Assembly: GCF_001590725.1 (NCBI RefSeq)
Contig: NZ_LQXR01000001.1
Span: 62,001-126,000, forward strand
DNA length: 64,000 nucleotides
Direction of reading: 5' to 3'
Origin: Snodgrassella sp. CFCC 13594
GTDB lineage: Bacteria; Pseudomonadota; Gammaproteobacteria; Burkholderiales; Neisseriaceae
Part shown: positions 49,379 through 60,430 of the stretch, one piece after another
Numbering within the stretch: the stretch's first letter is position 1
Layout: the number at the start of each line of letters is the position of its first letter
Made by a program: the position numbers and the translations under genes
The notes under the pieces: model-generated
Told to the model about the DNA's origin: nothing
Seen by the model: only the letters and a program-made list of their open reading frames with translations
Databases searched by the model: none

Positions 49379-49380
49379 GC

Positions 49381-50202
49381 TTAGAACCGACGTTGTAATT
49401 TAGCGGCCAACATGATGCTGGCGGCTAATTCTTCAATGGATTTATGCGTGGTGTTGGTATAGGGGATGGCGTGTTGCCGAAACATCATTTCTGCTTTACC
49501 CACTTCAGTGCGGCAATTGCCCTCGCTGGCATATTGTGAATCAGGGCGTCGTTCAGAGCGGATGTAGTGCAATCTTTCTGGTTCAATGGTGAGGCCATAA
49601 AGTTTATGCTGAAAGGGCTTGAGCATGCGCGGTAGCTCTGTTGTTTGCAAGTCTTCAGGTATCAAGGGATAGTTGGCTGCGCGAATACCATATTGCAACG
49701 CCAAATATAGGCAAGTGGGTGTTTTCCCGCTGCGAGAGACGCCCATCAGAATCACATCTGCTTTTTTGAGCTCACGATCACTGATGCCATCATCGTGATT
49801 GAGTGAAAAGTTGATAGCCTCCATGCGAGCATCGTATTTCACTGGATCGTGGATACCATGAGTGCGCCCAATGGAGTGGTTGGCACTGATGCCCAATTCA
49901 TTTTCCAGTGTGCCAATAAAAGCATCGTAAAAGCTCAAATGTAAGCCTTCACTGGTTTTGATGATCTGGCGAATATTTTCATCAACAATGCTGGAAAAAA
50001 CCAATGGGCGGTGGTCGGTGTGGGCCGCAACTTCATTAATCATGGCCACCGTTTCACGCGCCTTTTCTTCAGTGTCAACAAAAGGATAAGTGGCTCTTTT
50101 GAATTCGACTTCATCAAACTGGTTGAGCAGAGCTCCGCCCATACTTTCGGCAGTAATGCCGGTGCGATCGGAGACGAAAAAAGCTTGGCGCACGGGTTTC
50201 AT
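49381..50202 (-). CDS. ppsR: PEP synthase regulatory protein (kinase/pyrophosphorylase, DUF299)
   Basis: 273 residues from ATG 50202 with AAAGGA six bases upstream; the longer frame to 50253 is not supported. Family members inactivate PEP synthase by ADP-dependent phosphorylation and reactivate it by Pi-dependent removal. Visible: [14 protein letters not shown], the P-loop-like [17 protein letters not shown], and NYPLIPEDL. Divergent from ppsA, its expected target. Confidence 0.94.
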   Translation of the reverse strand: MKPVRQAFFVSDRTGITAESMGGALLNQFDEVEFKRATYPFVDTEEKARETVAMINEVAAHTDHRPLVFSSIVDENIRQIIKTSEGLHLSFYDAFIGTLENELGISANHSIGRTHGIHDPVKYDARMEAINFSLNHDDGISDRELKKADVILMGVSRSGKTPTCLYLALQYGIRAANYPLIPEDLQTTELPRMLKPFQHKLYGLTIEPERLHYIRSERRPDSQYASEGNCRTEVGKAEMMFRQHAIPYTNTTHKSIEELAASIMLAAKLQRRF

Positions 50203-50634
50203 GAATTTCCTTTGGTTAGAGAGTGAATTAAGCATACCGCATTCATGTATCAAGCCTTCTGCATCGATTACAACGTCAAGGCTGCCTGAAACAGCATGGC
50301 CGTATTGTAAAGGACTGGCATATTTACTGGAATGGGTATGCTACTGTTGTTTATTCGGTTGTAGTTCAGACGCATTTTGTTGCTGAATATCAATGATTTT
50401 GCCATTTAATTTGTTTTGATGTAACGGTTTTCTGGGTTGTTTTTTGACTAAGTTCATGAAATCCTTAATTGAACGGTCATGATTGGGTAATAAAGGTCTG
50501 TTTTGTGGACGATTCTGGACGCTATTTCCTGTGTGTGGTCATGATTTGTCGCGGCAAAAAAACATGACATTGGGCAAGCGAATCGTTAAAATATCGCCAC
50601 TTTTGTTTAACTTCTCCCTCCATTGGATGACAAC
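50203..50634. other. Divergent intergenic region ppsR / ppsA
   Basis: About 430 bases without a gene. One exact uptake sequence at 50279-50290. Promoters for both genes should lie here; none is obvious by eye. Confidence 0.5.
50279..50290 (+). repeat. DNA uptake sequence in the ppsR / ppsA promoter region
   Basis: Exact AGGCTGCCTGAA, no inverted partner. Confidence 0.7.
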
Positions 50635-53022
50635 ATGGCTGGCAATAACGTAATTTGGTTTGAAAATCTGCGTATGACCGACGTAGACAGCGTTGGTGGT
50701 AAAAATGCTTCTTTGGGTGAAATGATTTCACAGCTCACTGAAAAAGGCGTGCGTGTGCCTGGTGGTTTTGCTACCACTGCCGATGCATATCGCAAATTTT
50801 TAGCTTACGAAGGCTTGAGCGACCGCATCAGCAGTGCTTTGAGCGAATTGAATGTCGATGATGTGAATGAGCTGGCCCGGGTGGGTAAAGAAATTCGCCA
50901 ATGGGTAATGGATACACCATTTCCGCCAGAACTGGATGAGGACATTCGTACTGCTTGGGAAAAAATGGTAGCGGATGCCGGTACGGAAAATATCTGTGTA
51001 GCCGTGCGCTCCTCTGCTACCGCAGAAGATTTGCCGGATGCCTCGTTTGCTGGTCAGCAAGAAACATTTTTGAACATCAGTGGCTTGGATAACGTGAAAG
51101 AAGCCATGCATTGGGTGTTTGCTTCTTTATACAATGATCGTGCGATTTCTTATCGTGTCCATAAAGGTTTTGAACACGATATTGTGGCTTTGTCTGCTGG
51201 TGTACAACGCATGGTACGCTCCGATAAAGGCGCTGCTGGTGTTATGTTCACGATGGATACTGAGTCTGGGTTTGACCAAGTGGTGTTTGTGACTGCTTCT
51301 TATGGATTGGGTGAAACCGTGGTGCAAGGTGCTGTCAATCCAGATGAGTTCTATGTTCATAAACCGACTTTGCGCGCTGATAAGCCAGCTATTTTGCGCA
51401 AAACCATGGGCTCTAAACTGATCAAAATGGTGTTTACAGATGCGGCTCAGGCAGGTAAATCTGTTCAAACAGTGGATGTGGATGAGGCTGAACGTAAGCA
51501 GTTTTCCATTAACGCGGATGAAGTCACTGAGTTGGCTAAATACGCGTTGATTATCGAAGAGCATTATGGTCGCCCGATGGACATTGAGTGGGGTCGTGAT
51601 GGTGTCGACGGTAAGCTGTATATATTGCAAGCGCGTCCAGAAACGGTGAAGTCTCAAGAAAATCAGAGCCGCACACTGCGCCGTTACCGTATTGACAATA
51701 AATCGACGGTTGTGGCTGAAGGCCGAGCCATTGGTCAGAAAGTTGGTCAAGGCAAGGTTCGTTTGGTCAAAAGCGCATCTGAAATGGATAGCGTATTGGC
51801 TGGGGACGTGTTGGTTACGGATATGACGGATCCCGATTGGGAACCAGTCATGAAACGCGCTTCTGCCATTGTGACCAATCGTGGCGGTCGCACCTGCCAT
51901 GCAGCCATTATTGCTCGAGAATTAGGTATTCCTGCCGTAGTCGGTTGTGGTGATGCTACTGCCATTTTGAAAGATGGCCAAGAAGTCACGGTATCATGTG
52001 CTGAAGGCGATACTGGTTATGTGTACGACGGCTTGCTGAAAGTTGATGTCACTGAAGTGGCATTGGACAACATGCCAGAAGCGCCTGCTAAAATTATGAT
52101 GAATGTGGGTAATCCTGAGTTGGCATTCAGTTTTGCTGGATTGCCAAATTATGGGATTGGCTTGGCGCGCATGGAATTCATTATCAACCGCCAAATTGGT
52201 ATTCACCCCAAGGCGCTGTTGGCATTTGAGCAACAAGATCCGGAGCTCAAGGGCATTATTACGGATCGCATTGCTGGCTATGCTTCTCCGGTGGACTTTT
52301 ATGTCGATAAAATTGCAGAAGGCGTAGCTACTTTGGCGGCATCGGTTTATCCGAAAAAAGTCATTGTGCGCATGTCTGATTTTAAATCGAATGAATATGC
52401 CAACTTGATTGGTGGTAATTTGTATGAACCTCATGAAGAAAACCCGATGCTGGGCTTCCGGGGTGCTGCTCGTTATGTGTCTGAAGATTTTCAAGCATGT
52501 TTTGCTTTGGAATGCAAAGCTTTGAAATACGTTCGTGATGAAATGGGTTTGACCAATGTCGAAATCATGATTCCGTTTGTGCGCACATTGAAAGAAGCGG
52601 AAGGGGTTGTGAAGGCATTGAAGGAAAATGGCTTGGAGCGTGGTAAAAATGGCTTGCGCTTGATTATGATGTGTGAAATCCCCACCAACGCCATTCTGGC
52701 CGAACAATTTCTGAAATATTTTGATGGCTTTTCAATTGGCTCTAACGATATGACCCAATTGACCTTGGGTGTCGATCGAGATAGCGGCGGCCCGATTGCC
52801 AGTACATTTGATGAGCGAGATCCGGCAGTTAAGGTCATGTTCCACTTGGCAATTCAAGCCTGTCGTAAGCTCAATAAATATGTTGGTATTTGTGGTCAAG
52901 GTCCTTCTGATCATCCAGATTTTGCCAAATGGCTGGTGGAAGAAGGCATCGAAACCATTTCTTTGAATCCAGATACTGTCATTGAAACATGGTTGTATTT
53001 GGCCAAAGAATTAAAAAAATAA
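50635..53022 (+). CDS. ppsA: Phosphoenolpyruvate synthase
   Basis: 795 residues from ATG 50635 ([20 protein letters not shown]); a TTG 12 bases upstream is rejected. Converts pyruvate and ATP to PEP, AMP and phosphate for gluconeogenesis. N-terminal ATP-grasp domain ([11 protein letters not shown]), phosphohistidine swivel domain with the catalytic His in [20 protein letters not shown], and C-terminal PEP-binding TIM barrel with [11 protein letters not shown]. The Thr before the His is the residue modified by PpsR-type regulators. Followed by its own terminator. Confidence 0.97.
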   Translation: MAGNNVIWFENLRMTDVDSVGGKNASLGEMISQLTEKGVRVPGGFATTADAYRKFLAYEGLSDRISSALSELNVDDVNELARVGKEIRQWVMDTPFPPELDEDIRTAWEKMVADAGTENICVAVRSSATAEDLPDASFAGQQETFLNISGLDNVKEAMHWVFASLYNDRAISYRVHKGFEHDIVALSAGVQRMVRSDKGAAGVMFTMDTESGFDQVVFVTASYGLGETVVQGAVNPDEFYVHKPTLRADKPAILRKTMGSKLIKMVFTDAAQAGKSVQTVDVDEAERKQFSINADEVTELAKYALIIEEHYGRPMDIEWGRDGVDGKLYILQARPETVKSQENQSRTLRRYRIDNKSTVVAEGRAIGQKVGQGKVRLVKSASEMDSVLAGDVLVTDMTDPDWEPVMKRASAIVTNRGGRTCHAAIIARELGIPAVVGCGDATAILKDGQEVTVSCAEGDTGYVYDGLLKVDVTEVALDNMPEAPAKIMMNVGNPELAFSFAGLPNYGIGLARMEFIINRQIGIHPKALLAFEQQDPELKGIITDRIAGYASPVDFYVDKIAEGVATLAASVYPKKVIVRMSDFKSNEYANLIGGNLYEPHEENPMLGFRGAARYVSEDFQACFALECKALKYVRDEMGLTNVEIMIPFVRTLKEAEGVVKALKENGLERGKNGLRLIMMCEIPTNAILAEQFLKYFDGFSIGSNDMTQLTLGVDRDSGGPIASTFDERDPAVKVMFHLAIQACRKLNKYVGICGQGPSDHPDFAKWLVEEGIETISLNPDTVIETWLYLAKELKK

Positions 53023-53037
53023 ATTATTGGTTGCCTG

Positions 53038-53066
53038 AAAACCGCTGCGGAAGCAGCGGTTTTTTT
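53038..53066 (+). terminator. Rho-independent terminator of ppsA
   Basis: AAAACCGCTGC and complement around GGAA, followed by a T-run, 16 bases past the stop codon. Confidence 0.92.
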
Positions 53067-53290
53067 ATCTACTTAAATCTGCTTTGTGATGTATGTAAGC
53101 GCCATGCGAGTATGGGGCGCATATGGCTATACTGCATGCCACGCACACAAAATTAAGATTAATTTAGATTGCTGATGTGCGCGAATTTGTGAATGTGGTG
53201 ACGGAATCAATGAATTAATGATGCATTAATTGGGGTGAGTACAACTGGTTTATATCAATAGGGCATTGGTGTATATCCATACAGCAGAAA

Positions 53291-53320
53291 GGCCTTGGGT
53301 TTCAATCGAAACCCAAGGCC
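53291..53320 (-). terminator. Hairpin downstream of mdh
   Basis: Perfect 13-base arms GGCCTTGGGTTTC and complement around a four-base loop; on the minus strand followed by TTTC. It lies 37 bases past the mdh stop. Confidence 0.75.
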
Positions 53321-53357
53321 TAGATTCACGGCACTCGTGCGAAGTAAGTAGTATTCT

Positions 53358-54334
53358 TTATATCAAGTGGGCGACGCCGGCTTTTTCTTCTTCCAGCTCT
53401 TTCAAGGTAATATTGATGTATTCTTGGCTGAAGGCATCAATCGGTAAGCCTTCGACGATTTTGTAGACTCCATTTTCACAGACAACGGGGAAGCCGAATA
53501 TGGTTTCTTTGGGAATGCCATAAGAACCATCAGAAGGAATACCCATGGTGACCCATTTACCTTGTGTACCCAATACCCAATCATGGATATGATCAATGGC
53601 AGCATTGGCTGCTGATGCCGCAGAAGAAAGGCCGCGGGCTTCAATAATTGCTGCACCACGTTTACCCACCGTGGGTAAAAATACATTTGTATTCCAATCT
53701 TGGTCGTTGATGGCATCTTTGATACTTGCGCCATCAGCGGTGGCAAAACGATAATCAGCATACATGGTTGGGCTGTGATTGCCCCAAACGCATAATTTTT
53801 CAATGCTGGTAACTGGCTTACCAATTTTTTCAGCGACTTGGCTTAGTGCGCGGTTGTGGTCTAGGCGCAGCATGGCAGTAAAGTTCTGTGCTGGTAAATC
53901 GGGTGCAGATTTCATGGCAATGTAAGCATTGGTATTGGCTGGGTTGCTACCACCAATACCTTAACATTACGACTAGCCACTTTATTTAATGCAGCCCCTT
54001 GTACGGTAAAAATTTCTGCATTGGCCTGAAGTAAGTCTGCACGCTCCATGCCTTTGCTACGCGGACGTGCACCCACTAGAATGGCAATATCTGCATCTTT
54101 AAACGCTACTTCTGGATCGTCGGATGCGATCATGCCTGCTAATAATGGAAAAGCGCAGTCTTGCAATTCCATCATCACACCGTGAACGGCATTTTGTGCC
54201 TGAGGCAGATCCAATAGTTGCAAAATAATCGGGGTGTCTTTACCCAGCATTTCACCACTGGCAATGCGAAACAACAAGGCATAACCTATTTGTCCCGCTG
54301 CGCCGGTAACGGCTACTCGTACAGGTGCGTTCAT
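53358..54334 (-). CDS. mdh: Malate dehydrogenase, one apparent frameshift
   Basis: 325 residues after restoring one base near 53947 (GTAGCAACC should read GTAGGCAACC), which joins KVLVV to [19 protein letters not shown]. That length matches the NAD-dependent MDHs of beta-proteobacteria. NAD-binding [20 protein letters not shown], substrate Arg in [22 protein letters not shown], and the catalytic His region [14 protein letters not shown]. Oxidises malate to oxaloacetate. Placed head to head with gntR at the left edge of the TCA block. Confidence 0.94.
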
Positions 54335-54532
54335 TCAGAATCTCCTAATTATAAATTATTCATGTTGGCTGGCTGTGAATGTGCATCACCAAATGAAGTG
54401 TTTAATTTTGATATTTGAGTTCACTTTCAAAACCGCCACATCATACCAAAAAATAGGTGCATGCCAATAGAAAAGCGAGCTGGTGTACGCAAATTCCCAT
54501 GTTTAGGTATATTTTAGGTTATAATTCTTATA

Positions 54533-54544
54533 TCTTATATAAGA
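54533..54544. promoter_or_regulatory. Perfect 12-base palindrome upstream of gntR
   Basis: TCTTATATAAGA, 13 bases before the gntR start codon and in the mdh/gntR divergent region. Position suits an operator for autoregulation; AT-rich symmetry may also be chance, and the motif could include a -10 element (TATAAT lies at about 54519-54524). Confidence 0.35.
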
Positions 54545-54556
54545 CTTTATTTACAC

Positions 54557-55330
54557 ATGCCACAAAAAACGTACAATAGCGCGAAATCTAAGCCATTGCC
54601 GAATCGCTTGGCGCTGTATCAGATAGTGATGCAGCGGATTATGCAGCAATTGGCTAGTGGGCAACTAAAACCGGGTCAATATTTACCCAGTGAATGGGAT
54701 TTGGCGCGGCAGTGGCAGGTTAGCCAAGGAACCATTCGAAAGGGCCTAAATGAACTGGTACTGCGTGGTTTGTTGCAGCGCCAGCAAGGTATTGGCACCC
54801 TGGTTACACATAAAAACTGGGACTGGGGGGATTATCCGTTGGTTCCATCGCCATCGCAGTCAAAATTGAGTCCGATGGTCAATTGGCCAGTGGTGGAGAT
54901 TCTAAGTGTAACTGCCGAGAGCGCTGATGCGGAAACCGCTCAGCAGTTGCAGTTGAGATTAGCAGAGTCTGTTTGGAAAATTGTGGCTCTTTGGCGCAAT
55001 GGTTATCAAGTAGTGGCTTTGGATGAGGCTTTTTTGCCAATGGCGATCTTGCCTGAATTAAATATTCATTTTGTCCATCGGCGTGGTAGTTTTTACGGCT
55101 TTTTGTTGCAGCAATACCAAATGGTATTGAATGGGGTGCAGCAATGTCTATGGATGCAGTATCTGAATAAAGACCAGCAAAAATTGCTGAAGCATAGTGA
55201 GTCAGAGGCTTGCGTGTGCTGGGGACGTTTAAGCACTAATGAAAATGGGGCATTGGTGGAGTGGCGTCGTCGGTTTTTGTGTTTTGGTCATATTGCTTTG
55301 CAATTGGAAGGAATGCATGCCGAGGTATGA
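54557..55330 (+). CDS. GntR-family transcriptional regulator (HutC/UTRA type)
   Basis: 257 residues. N-terminal winged helix-turn-helix at about 20-90: IMQQLASGQLKPGQYLPSEW, DLARQWQVSQGTIRKGLNEL, QRQQGIGTLVTH. C-terminal UTRA-like ligand-binding domain from about 105, ending RRRFLCFGHIALQLE. It precedes sdhCDAB by 120 bases on the same strand and diverges from mdh, so control of TCA-cycle genes by a metabolite is a reasonable inference. The effector cannot be read from sequence. Confidence 0.85.
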   Translation: MPQKTYNSAKSKPLPNRLALYQIVMQRIMQQLASGQLKPGQYLPSEWDLARQWQVSQGTIRKGLNELVLRGLLQRQQGIGTLVTHKNWDWGDYPLVPSPSQSKLSPMVNWPVVEILSVTAESADAETAQQLQLRLAESVWKIVALWRNGYQVVALDEAFLPMAILPELNIHFVHRRGSFYGFLLQQYQMVLNGVQQCLWMQYLNKDQQKLLKHSESEACVCWGRLSTNENGALVEWRRRFLCFGHIALQLEGMHAEV

Positions 55331-55450
55331 TGTTGCCTGCATGAATTTACTTGTTTGAAGTGCGTTATCGGTTGTAAATTATTGGTTGGCGCGGCCCTAG
55401 AAGGTCGCTGGTTTTGAGTTTAATGAATCTACAGAAATAGAGGAATTGTG

Positions 55451-55828
55451 ATGCAAAAAGAAAGGCCGAAGTTCCTGGATGTGGCAAGCATACGCCTGCC
55501 AATTCCTGGGATTGTTTCTATCTTGCACCGCGTCAGTGGCGTAGGGCTATTTATCTGCCTGCCATTGGTGCTGTGGCTATTTTCGGGCACGCTGTCGCAA
55601 GAGTCTGCATTTGATGCATACCAGCAATGGGTGCACAACCCTTTGGTTATTATTATTCTCATCGGTTTGTTGTGGGCTTATTTGCACCACAGTTTGGCTG
55701 GTATCCGCTTTTTGCTCTTGGATGTACATAAAGGTTTGGATTTACCGACCGCGCGGATAACAGCCAAAGTGGTGTTTGTTGCGGCCATTGTCTTGACCAT
55801 CATTATTGCAGGAGTGTGCATATTATGA
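55451..55828 (+). CDS. sdhC: Succinate dehydrogenase cytochrome b556 subunit
   Basis: 125 residues from ATG 55451, seven bases after GAGG. Three membrane helices. Contains RPKFLDVASIRLPIPGIVS, SILHRVSGVGLF (quinone-site Ser/Arg region) and the haem-ligand His region YLHHSLAGIRFLLLDVHKG. Overlaps sdhD by four bases. Confidence 0.94.
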   Translation: MQKERPKFLDVASIRLPIPGIVSILHRVSGVGLFICLPLVLWLFSGTLSQESAFDAYQQWVHNPLVIIILIGLLWAYLHHSLAGIRFLLLDVHKGLDLPTARITAKVVFVAAIVLTIIIAGVCIL

Positions 55829-56172
55829 TCGATCGCAAATTGACTGGCGCACACTATGGCTTGCGCGATTGGGTAATGCAGCGCATTACGGCAGTACTGA
55901 TGTTGGTTTACACCGTGTTCTTATTGGCGGCGATTATTTGCTTGCCTAACACATATGCTGATTGGCAGTCATTCTTTGCGCAAACTTGGGTGCGTTTGGT
56001 TACTCAAATTGCTGTGATTGCTGTGATGTTGCACGCTTGGGTAGGGGTTCGTGACCTATGGATGGATTACATTAAACCATTGGGCCTGCGTTTATTTATG
56101 CATGTGGCCACCATTTTGTGGTTGGTTGGCTGCTTGGTTTATTCTGTTAAAGTCATTTGGGGGTTAGCATGA
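55825..56172 (+). CDS. sdhD: Succinate dehydrogenase membrane anchor subunit
   Basis: 115 residues from the ATG overlapping the sdhC stop (ATGA). Three hydrophobic segments; [20 protein letters not shown] and the haem-ligand region [18 protein letters not shown] are diagnostic. With SdhC it binds haem b and ubiquinone. Overlaps sdhA by four bases. Confidence 0.93.
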   Translation: MIDRKLTGAHYGLRDWVMQRITAVLMLVYTVFLLAAIICLPNTYADWQSFFAQTWVRLVTQIAVIAVMLHAWVGVRDLWMDYIKPLGLRLFMHVATILWLVGCLVYSVKVIWGLA

Positions 56173-57932
56173 GTTTGCCTGTTCGTCGTTTTGATGCCGT
56201 GATTGTGGGCGGTGGTGGTGCAGGTTTGCGTGCGGCCTTGCAATTGTCTAAAGCCGGTTTGAATACCGTGGTTCTGTCAAAAGTATTCCCAACCCGTTCA
56301 CATACAGTGGCAGCGCAAGGGGGGATTTCTGCATCACTGGGGAATGTGCAGGAAGATCGCTGGGATTGGCATATGTACGACACTGTAAAAGGGTCTGATT
56401 GGCTCGGTGACCAGGATGCCATTGAATTTATGACGCGTCGTGCTCCTGAAGCAGTGATTGAGCTGGAACACATGGGCATGCCTTTTGACCGAGTGCCTTC
56501 TGGAAAAATTTATCAGCGACCATTTGGTGGCCATACTGCCGATCATGGCAAACGGGCTGTTGAACGTGCCTGCGCAGTGGCTGACCGCACCGGCCATGCC
56601 ATGTTGCATACCCTGTATCAGCAAAACGTGCGTGCAGAAACTCAGTTTTTTGTCGAGTGGATGGCACTTGATTTGATACGCGATGACGATGGCGATGTGG
56701 TGGGTGTAACTGCCATGGAAATGGAAACTGGAGATGTTTACATTTTACATGCCAAAGCCGTGTTGTTTGCAACGGGTGGTGCAGGGCGGATTTATGCGTC
56801 TTCCACTAACGCTTATATGAATACAGGTGATGGTTTGGGCATGGCTGCTCGTGCAGGGATTCCTTTAGAAGACATGGAGTTCTGGCAATTTCATCCCACG
56901 GGCGTGGCTGGTGCCGGGGTATTGATTACTGAAGGCGTGCGTGGTGAAGGCGGCATTTTGCTGAACTCGGAAGGCGAACGGTTTATGGAGCGGTATGCAC
57001 CGACAGTGAAAGACTTGGCTTCTCGAGACGTCGTGTCACGGGCCATGGCCATGGAAATCCACGAAGGCCGTGGCGTGGGTAAACACAAAGATCATGTGTT
57101 GTTGAAGCTGGATCACTTGGGTGCTGAAAAAATTCTGGAGAAATTGCCAGGTATCCGTGAAATTGCCATTCAGTTTGCAGGTGTAGATCCAATTAAGGAC
57201 CCGATTCCTGTTGTACCAACCACGCATTACATGATGGGTGGCATACCTACTAATTATCACGGTCAGGTGGTGATACCCCAAGGTGATGAATTGGAGGCAC
57301 CTGTGCGCGGTTTTTATGCGGCAGGCGAATGTGCTTGTGCTTCTGTGCATGGCGCCAATCGCTTGGGTACCAATTCATTGTTGGATCTGGTGGTGTTTGG
57401 CAAATCAGCTGGTGATCACATGATCGAATTTATTAAAGATTATGGTGAATTTAAAGATTTGCCAGCGGATGCGGAAGCACAAACGGTGGCGCGATTGAAT
57501 CGTTTGGAAACCCAAACCCAAGGCGAAGAAGTCTCTGATTTGAGGCAAGAATTGCAGCGTTGTGTGCAATCCCATGCGGGTGTATTCCGCACTGATGCAA
57601 TTTTGCGTGATGGCGTGGAAAAAATTGCTGAGATTGGTGCGCGTGTGGCTAAATCACAAATTCATGATAAAAGCAAAGTATGGAATACGGCGCGATTGGA
57701 AGCATTAGAGCTGGATAACTTGATTGAAGTGGCACAGGCTACTTTGGTGTCCGCTGAAGCACGCAAAGAATCACGAGGTGCACATGCTTCTGACGATCAT
57801 CCAGATCGTGATGATGAAAATTGGATGAAACACACGTTGTATTATGCCGCTGATCGTCGTTTGACATATAAACCGGTACACACAAAGCCACTAAGCGTGG
57901 AATACATTAAACCGGCCAAACGCGTTTACTAA
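56169..57932 (+). CDS. sdhA: Succinate dehydrogenase flavoprotein subunit
   Basis: 587 residues from ATG 56169. FAD-binding [21 protein letters not shown]-attachment His in [38 protein letters not shown], active-site region [12 protein letters not shown], and [20 protein letters not shown]. Oxidises succinate to fumarate on the cytoplasmic face of the inner membrane. Translationally coupled to sdhD. Confidence 0.97.
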   Translation: MSLPVRRFDAVIVGGGGAGLRAALQLSKAGLNTVVLSKVFPTRSHTVAAQGGISASLGNVQEDRWDWHMYDTVKGSDWLGDQDAIEFMTRRAPEAVIELEHMGMPFDRVPSGKIYQRPFGGHTADHGKRAVERACAVADRTGHAMLHTLYQQNVRAETQFFVEWMALDLIRDDDGDVVGVTAMEMETGDVYILHAKAVLFATGGAGRIYASSTNAYMNTGDGLGMAARAGIPLEDMEFWQFHPTGVAGAGVLITEGVRGEGGILLNSEGERFMERYAPTVKDLASRDVVSRAMAMEIHEGRGVGKHKDHVLLKLDHLGAEKILEKLPGIREIAIQFAGVDPIKDPIPVVPTTHYMMGGIPTNYHGQVVIPQGDELEAPVRGFYAAGECACASVHGANRLGTNSLLDLVVFGKSAGDHMIEFIKDYGEFKDLPADAEAQTVARLNRLETQTQGEEVSDLRQELQRCVQSHAGVFRTDAILRDGVEKIAEIGARVAKSQIHDKSKVWNTARLEALELDNLIEVAQATLVSAEARKESRGAHASDDHPDRDDENWMKHTLYYAADRRLTYKPVHTKPLSVEYIKPAKRVY

Positions 57933-57944
57933 GGAACACAGACC

Positions 57945-58649
57945 ATGGAAAAAATTCGCTTCCAAGTGTACCGCTACAATCCGGATGTGGATGCCAAGCC
58001 GTACATGCAAGATTATGAGCTCGACATTGAACCCACCGATGTGAAATTGCTAGACGCCATTATTAAGCTCAAATCCAAGGATGATAGTTTGTCGTTTCGC
58101 CGTTCTTGCCGCGAGGGTATTTGTGGTTCCGATGGTATGAACATCAATGGCAAAAATGGTTTGGCTTGTTTAACCAATATCCGTGATTTAAAACAACCCA
58201 TTGTTTTGCGTCCATTGCCAGGTTTGCCGGTTATTCGCGACTTGATTGTCGACATGACACAATTCTTTAATCAGTATCATTCGATTAAACCCTATGTGGT
58301 GAATGATCATGCTGCACCGACAGGTGAACGCTTGCAAACACAGGAAGAGCGCAAGGAATTGGATGGCTTGTATGAGTGCATTCTGTGTGCTTGCTGCTCA
58401 ACTGCATGTCCTTCTTTCTGGTGGAATCCGGATAAATTCGTTGGCCCTTCGGGTTTATTGAATGCTTATCGTTTTATTGCTGATACCCGAGATACCCGCA
58501 CCAATGAGCGCTTAGATAATCTGAATGATCCATATCGATTGTTCCGTTGCCATACCATCATGAATTGTGTGGATGTGTGCCCGAAACACCTGAATCCTAC
58601 CCGAGCCATCGGCAAGATTAAGGATTTGATGCTGCGCCGGGCGGTGTAA
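57945..58649 (+). CDS. sdhB: Succinate dehydrogenase iron-sulfur subunit
   Basis: 234 residues. [2Fe-2S] cysteines in RRSCREGICGSDGMNINGK and the following ACL; [4Fe-4S] motif CILCACCSTACP; [3Fe-4S] motif CHTIMNCVDVCPK. Passes electrons from SdhA to the quinone site. 12 bases after sdhA; its stop overlaps the sdhE start. Confidence 0.97.
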   Translation: MEKIRFQVYRYNPDVDAKPYMQDYELDIEPTDVKLLDAIIKLKSKDDSLSFRRSCREGICGSDGMNINGKNGLACLTNIRDLKQPIVLRPLPGLPVIRDLIVDMTQFFNQYHSIKPYVVNDHAAPTGERLQTQEERKELDGLYECILCACCSTACPSFWWNPDKFVGPSGLLNAYRFIADTRDTRTNERLDNLNDPYRLFRCHTIMNCVDVCPKHLNPTRAIGKIKDLMLRRAV

Positions 58650-58894
58650 TGCAGTTTGATGACGCGGCCAAACGCCGTATTCGCTGGCTCACCCGCCGCG
58701 GCTTGTTGGAATTGGATATTGCGTTAGAGCGCTTTATGGCCAAAGACTTCGAGCAGTTAGACGATGATGGGCTGGCGTCTTTTGTGGCGTTACTCGATTT
58801 GCCTGACCAGGAATTTTTGGCCTTGGTGAATCAAAAAGAACCACCCAGCAATCCTAAGTGGATTCCTTTGTTGGATAAAATCAGACAGGCTTAA
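58649..58894 (+). CDS. sdhE: FAD assembly factor SdhE
   Basis: 81 residues. The conserved RRGLLELD motif (residues ~14-21) marks the family that helps attach FAD covalently to SdhA. Start overlaps the sdhB stop (TAATG), a position that fits the role. Confidence 0.93.
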   Translation: MQFDDAAKRRIRWLTRRGLLELDIALERFMAKDFEQLDDDGLASFVALLDLPDQEFLALVNQKEPPSNPKWIPLLDKIRQA

Positions 58895-58913
58895 GGACTG
58901 CTGTTCAGGCAGC

Positions 58914-58925
58914 CTTGGTTTGTTG
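58914..58925 (-). repeat. DNA uptake sequence between sdhE and gltA
   Basis: Exact copy 20 bases past the sdhE stop codon. Confidence 0.7.
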
Positions 58926-58951
58926 TTTTGGAAAAGAAAAAAGGAGTAGAG

Positions 58952-60235
58952 ATGTCTCAAAATGCCACATTGAAAATAGAGGGTAAAGACGCATTAGAAC
59001 TGCCGGTATTATCAGGTACCTTAGGCCCGGATGTGATCGACATTCGTAAGCTGTATGCTGGTGCGGATGTATTTACTTTTGACCCGGGTTTTACTTCTAC
59101 CGCTTCTTGTGAATCCAAAATCACCTTTATTGATGGTGACAAAGGGCAATTGTATTATCGTGGTTACCCCATCGAGCAATTGGCCGAAGAAAGTGATTAT
59201 TTAGAAACCTGCTATTTGTTGTTGTATGGTGAACTACCCAATAAAGAACAGCGGGCTGAATTTGAGATCGGTGTGATGCGCCACAACATGGTGCACGAAC
59301 AATTAACTTGGTTTTTCCGCGGTTTTCGTCGCGATGCACACCCAATGGCAATGATGGTGGGTGTGGTGGGCGCGTTGGCAGCATTTTATCAAGACAGTTT
59401 GGACATCAGTAATCCAGAACATCGTCGTATTGCTGAGTATCGGTTGATTGCCAAAATTCCGACGATTGCGGCCATGTGTTATCGCTATTCTAAAGGCCTG
59501 CCATTTAATTTCCCACGCAATAACCTATCTTACACCGCCAATTTCATGCACATGATGTTTGCCAAGCCCACAGAAGAATATGTGGTGAATCCAGTATTGG
59601 CTCGTGCATTGGATCGCATTTTTATTTTGCATGCTGATCACGAGCAAAATGCGTCCACATCAACCGTGCGTTTGGCTGGCTCATCCGGCGCCAACCCGTT
59701 TGCCTGTATGGCAGCCGGTATCGCCTGTTTGTGGGGACCGGCTCATGGTGGTGCCAATGAAGCTGTGCTGAAAATGTTGGATGAAATCGGTGATGTTTCA
59801 CGCGTAGAAGAGTTCATGCAAGGCGTGAAAGAAAAACGCTACCGTCTCATGGGCTTTGGACACCGTGTATACAAAAACATGGACCCGCGCGCCAAAATTA
59901 TGAAACAAACCTGTGATGAAGTGCTGGATGAGTTGGGTTTGACTGACAGCCCGAAATTCAAATTGGCCATGGCTTTAGAAAAAATTGCTTTGGAAGACCC
60001 GTATTTCATTGAACGTAAGCTTTATCCGAATGTGGATTTCTATTCCGGTATCGTGTTAAGCGCTCTGGGCATTCCGGTTTCGATGTTTACAGTGATTTTT
60101 GCGTTGGCGCGTACCGTGGGTTGGATTTCACACTGGCACGAAATGATTGCCGATCCACACCAAAAAATTGGTCGTCCCCGCCAGTTGTACACAGGCGAAG
60201 CACGACGCGATTATGTGTCTTTGGATAAGCGTTAA
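58952..60235 (+). CDS. gltA: Citrate synthase
   Basis: 427 residues from ATG 58952 with AAGGAG five bases upstream; the longer frame at 58928 is unlikely. Type II (NADH-regulated class) citrate synthase. Catalytic His in [47 protein letters not shown], and Asp in [15 protein letters not shown]. Condenses acetyl-CoA with oxaloacetate. Ends at an inverted uptake-sequence hairpin. Confidence 0.97.
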   Translation: MSQNATLKIEGKDALELPVLSGTLGPDVIDIRKLYAGADVFTFDPGFTSTASCESKITFIDGDKGQLYYRGYPIEQLAEESDYLETCYLLLYGELPNKEQRAEFEIGVMRHNMVHEQLTWFFRGFRRDAHPMAMMVGVVGALAAFYQDSLDISNPEHRRIAEYRLIAKIPTIAAMCYRYSKGLPFNFPRNNLSYTANFMHMMFAKPTEEYVVNPVLARALDRIFILHADHEQNASTSTVRLAGSSGANPFACMAAGIACLWGPAHGGANEAVLKMLDEIGDVSRVEEFMQGVKEKRYRLMGFGHRVYKNMDPRAKIMKQTCDEVLDELGLTDSPKFKLAMALEKIALEDPYFIERKLYPNVDFYSGIVLSALGIPVSMFTVIFALARTVGWISHWHEMIADPHQKIGRPRQLYTGEARRDYVSLDKR

Positions 60236-60240
60236 TCTGG

Positions 60241-60269
60241 ATTCAGGCAGCCTGTGCGGCTGCCTGAAT
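60241..60269 (+). terminator. Inverted uptake-sequence hairpin between gltA and sucA
   Basis: 12-base arms ATTCAGGCAGCC and complement with a five-base loop, starting five bases past the gltA stop. No T-run follows, so it may attenuate or stabilise and not fully terminate before sucA. Confidence 0.6.
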
Positions 60270-60430
60270 TATGCTTATGCGGTATCGCCATGCATATCGA
60301 TGGTGCGTGGTGATACCGAATCGGCATGCGATTCAGAAATGACTCAGTATTCACGCGTGATAAATGCACATGCCAACGGGTAGTGTTGCTGTACCCGCCA
60401 CCATTGATATTTAGGTAAAAGGCTTTTGCC

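Larger units (their letters stand above)
53023..53357. other. Convergent intergenic region ppsA / mdh
   Basis: Holds the two terminators listed separately and about 225 bases between them with no gene, repeat or uptake sequence that I can see. Confidence 0.5.

Noticed and set aside
51127..52707. Long antisense frames (over 200 codons) opposite ppsA
   Set aside because: They mirror the codon bias of ppsA; the products are His/Phe/Arg-rich with no domain, and ppsA is certain. Similar mirrors lie opposite lepA, era and livJ.
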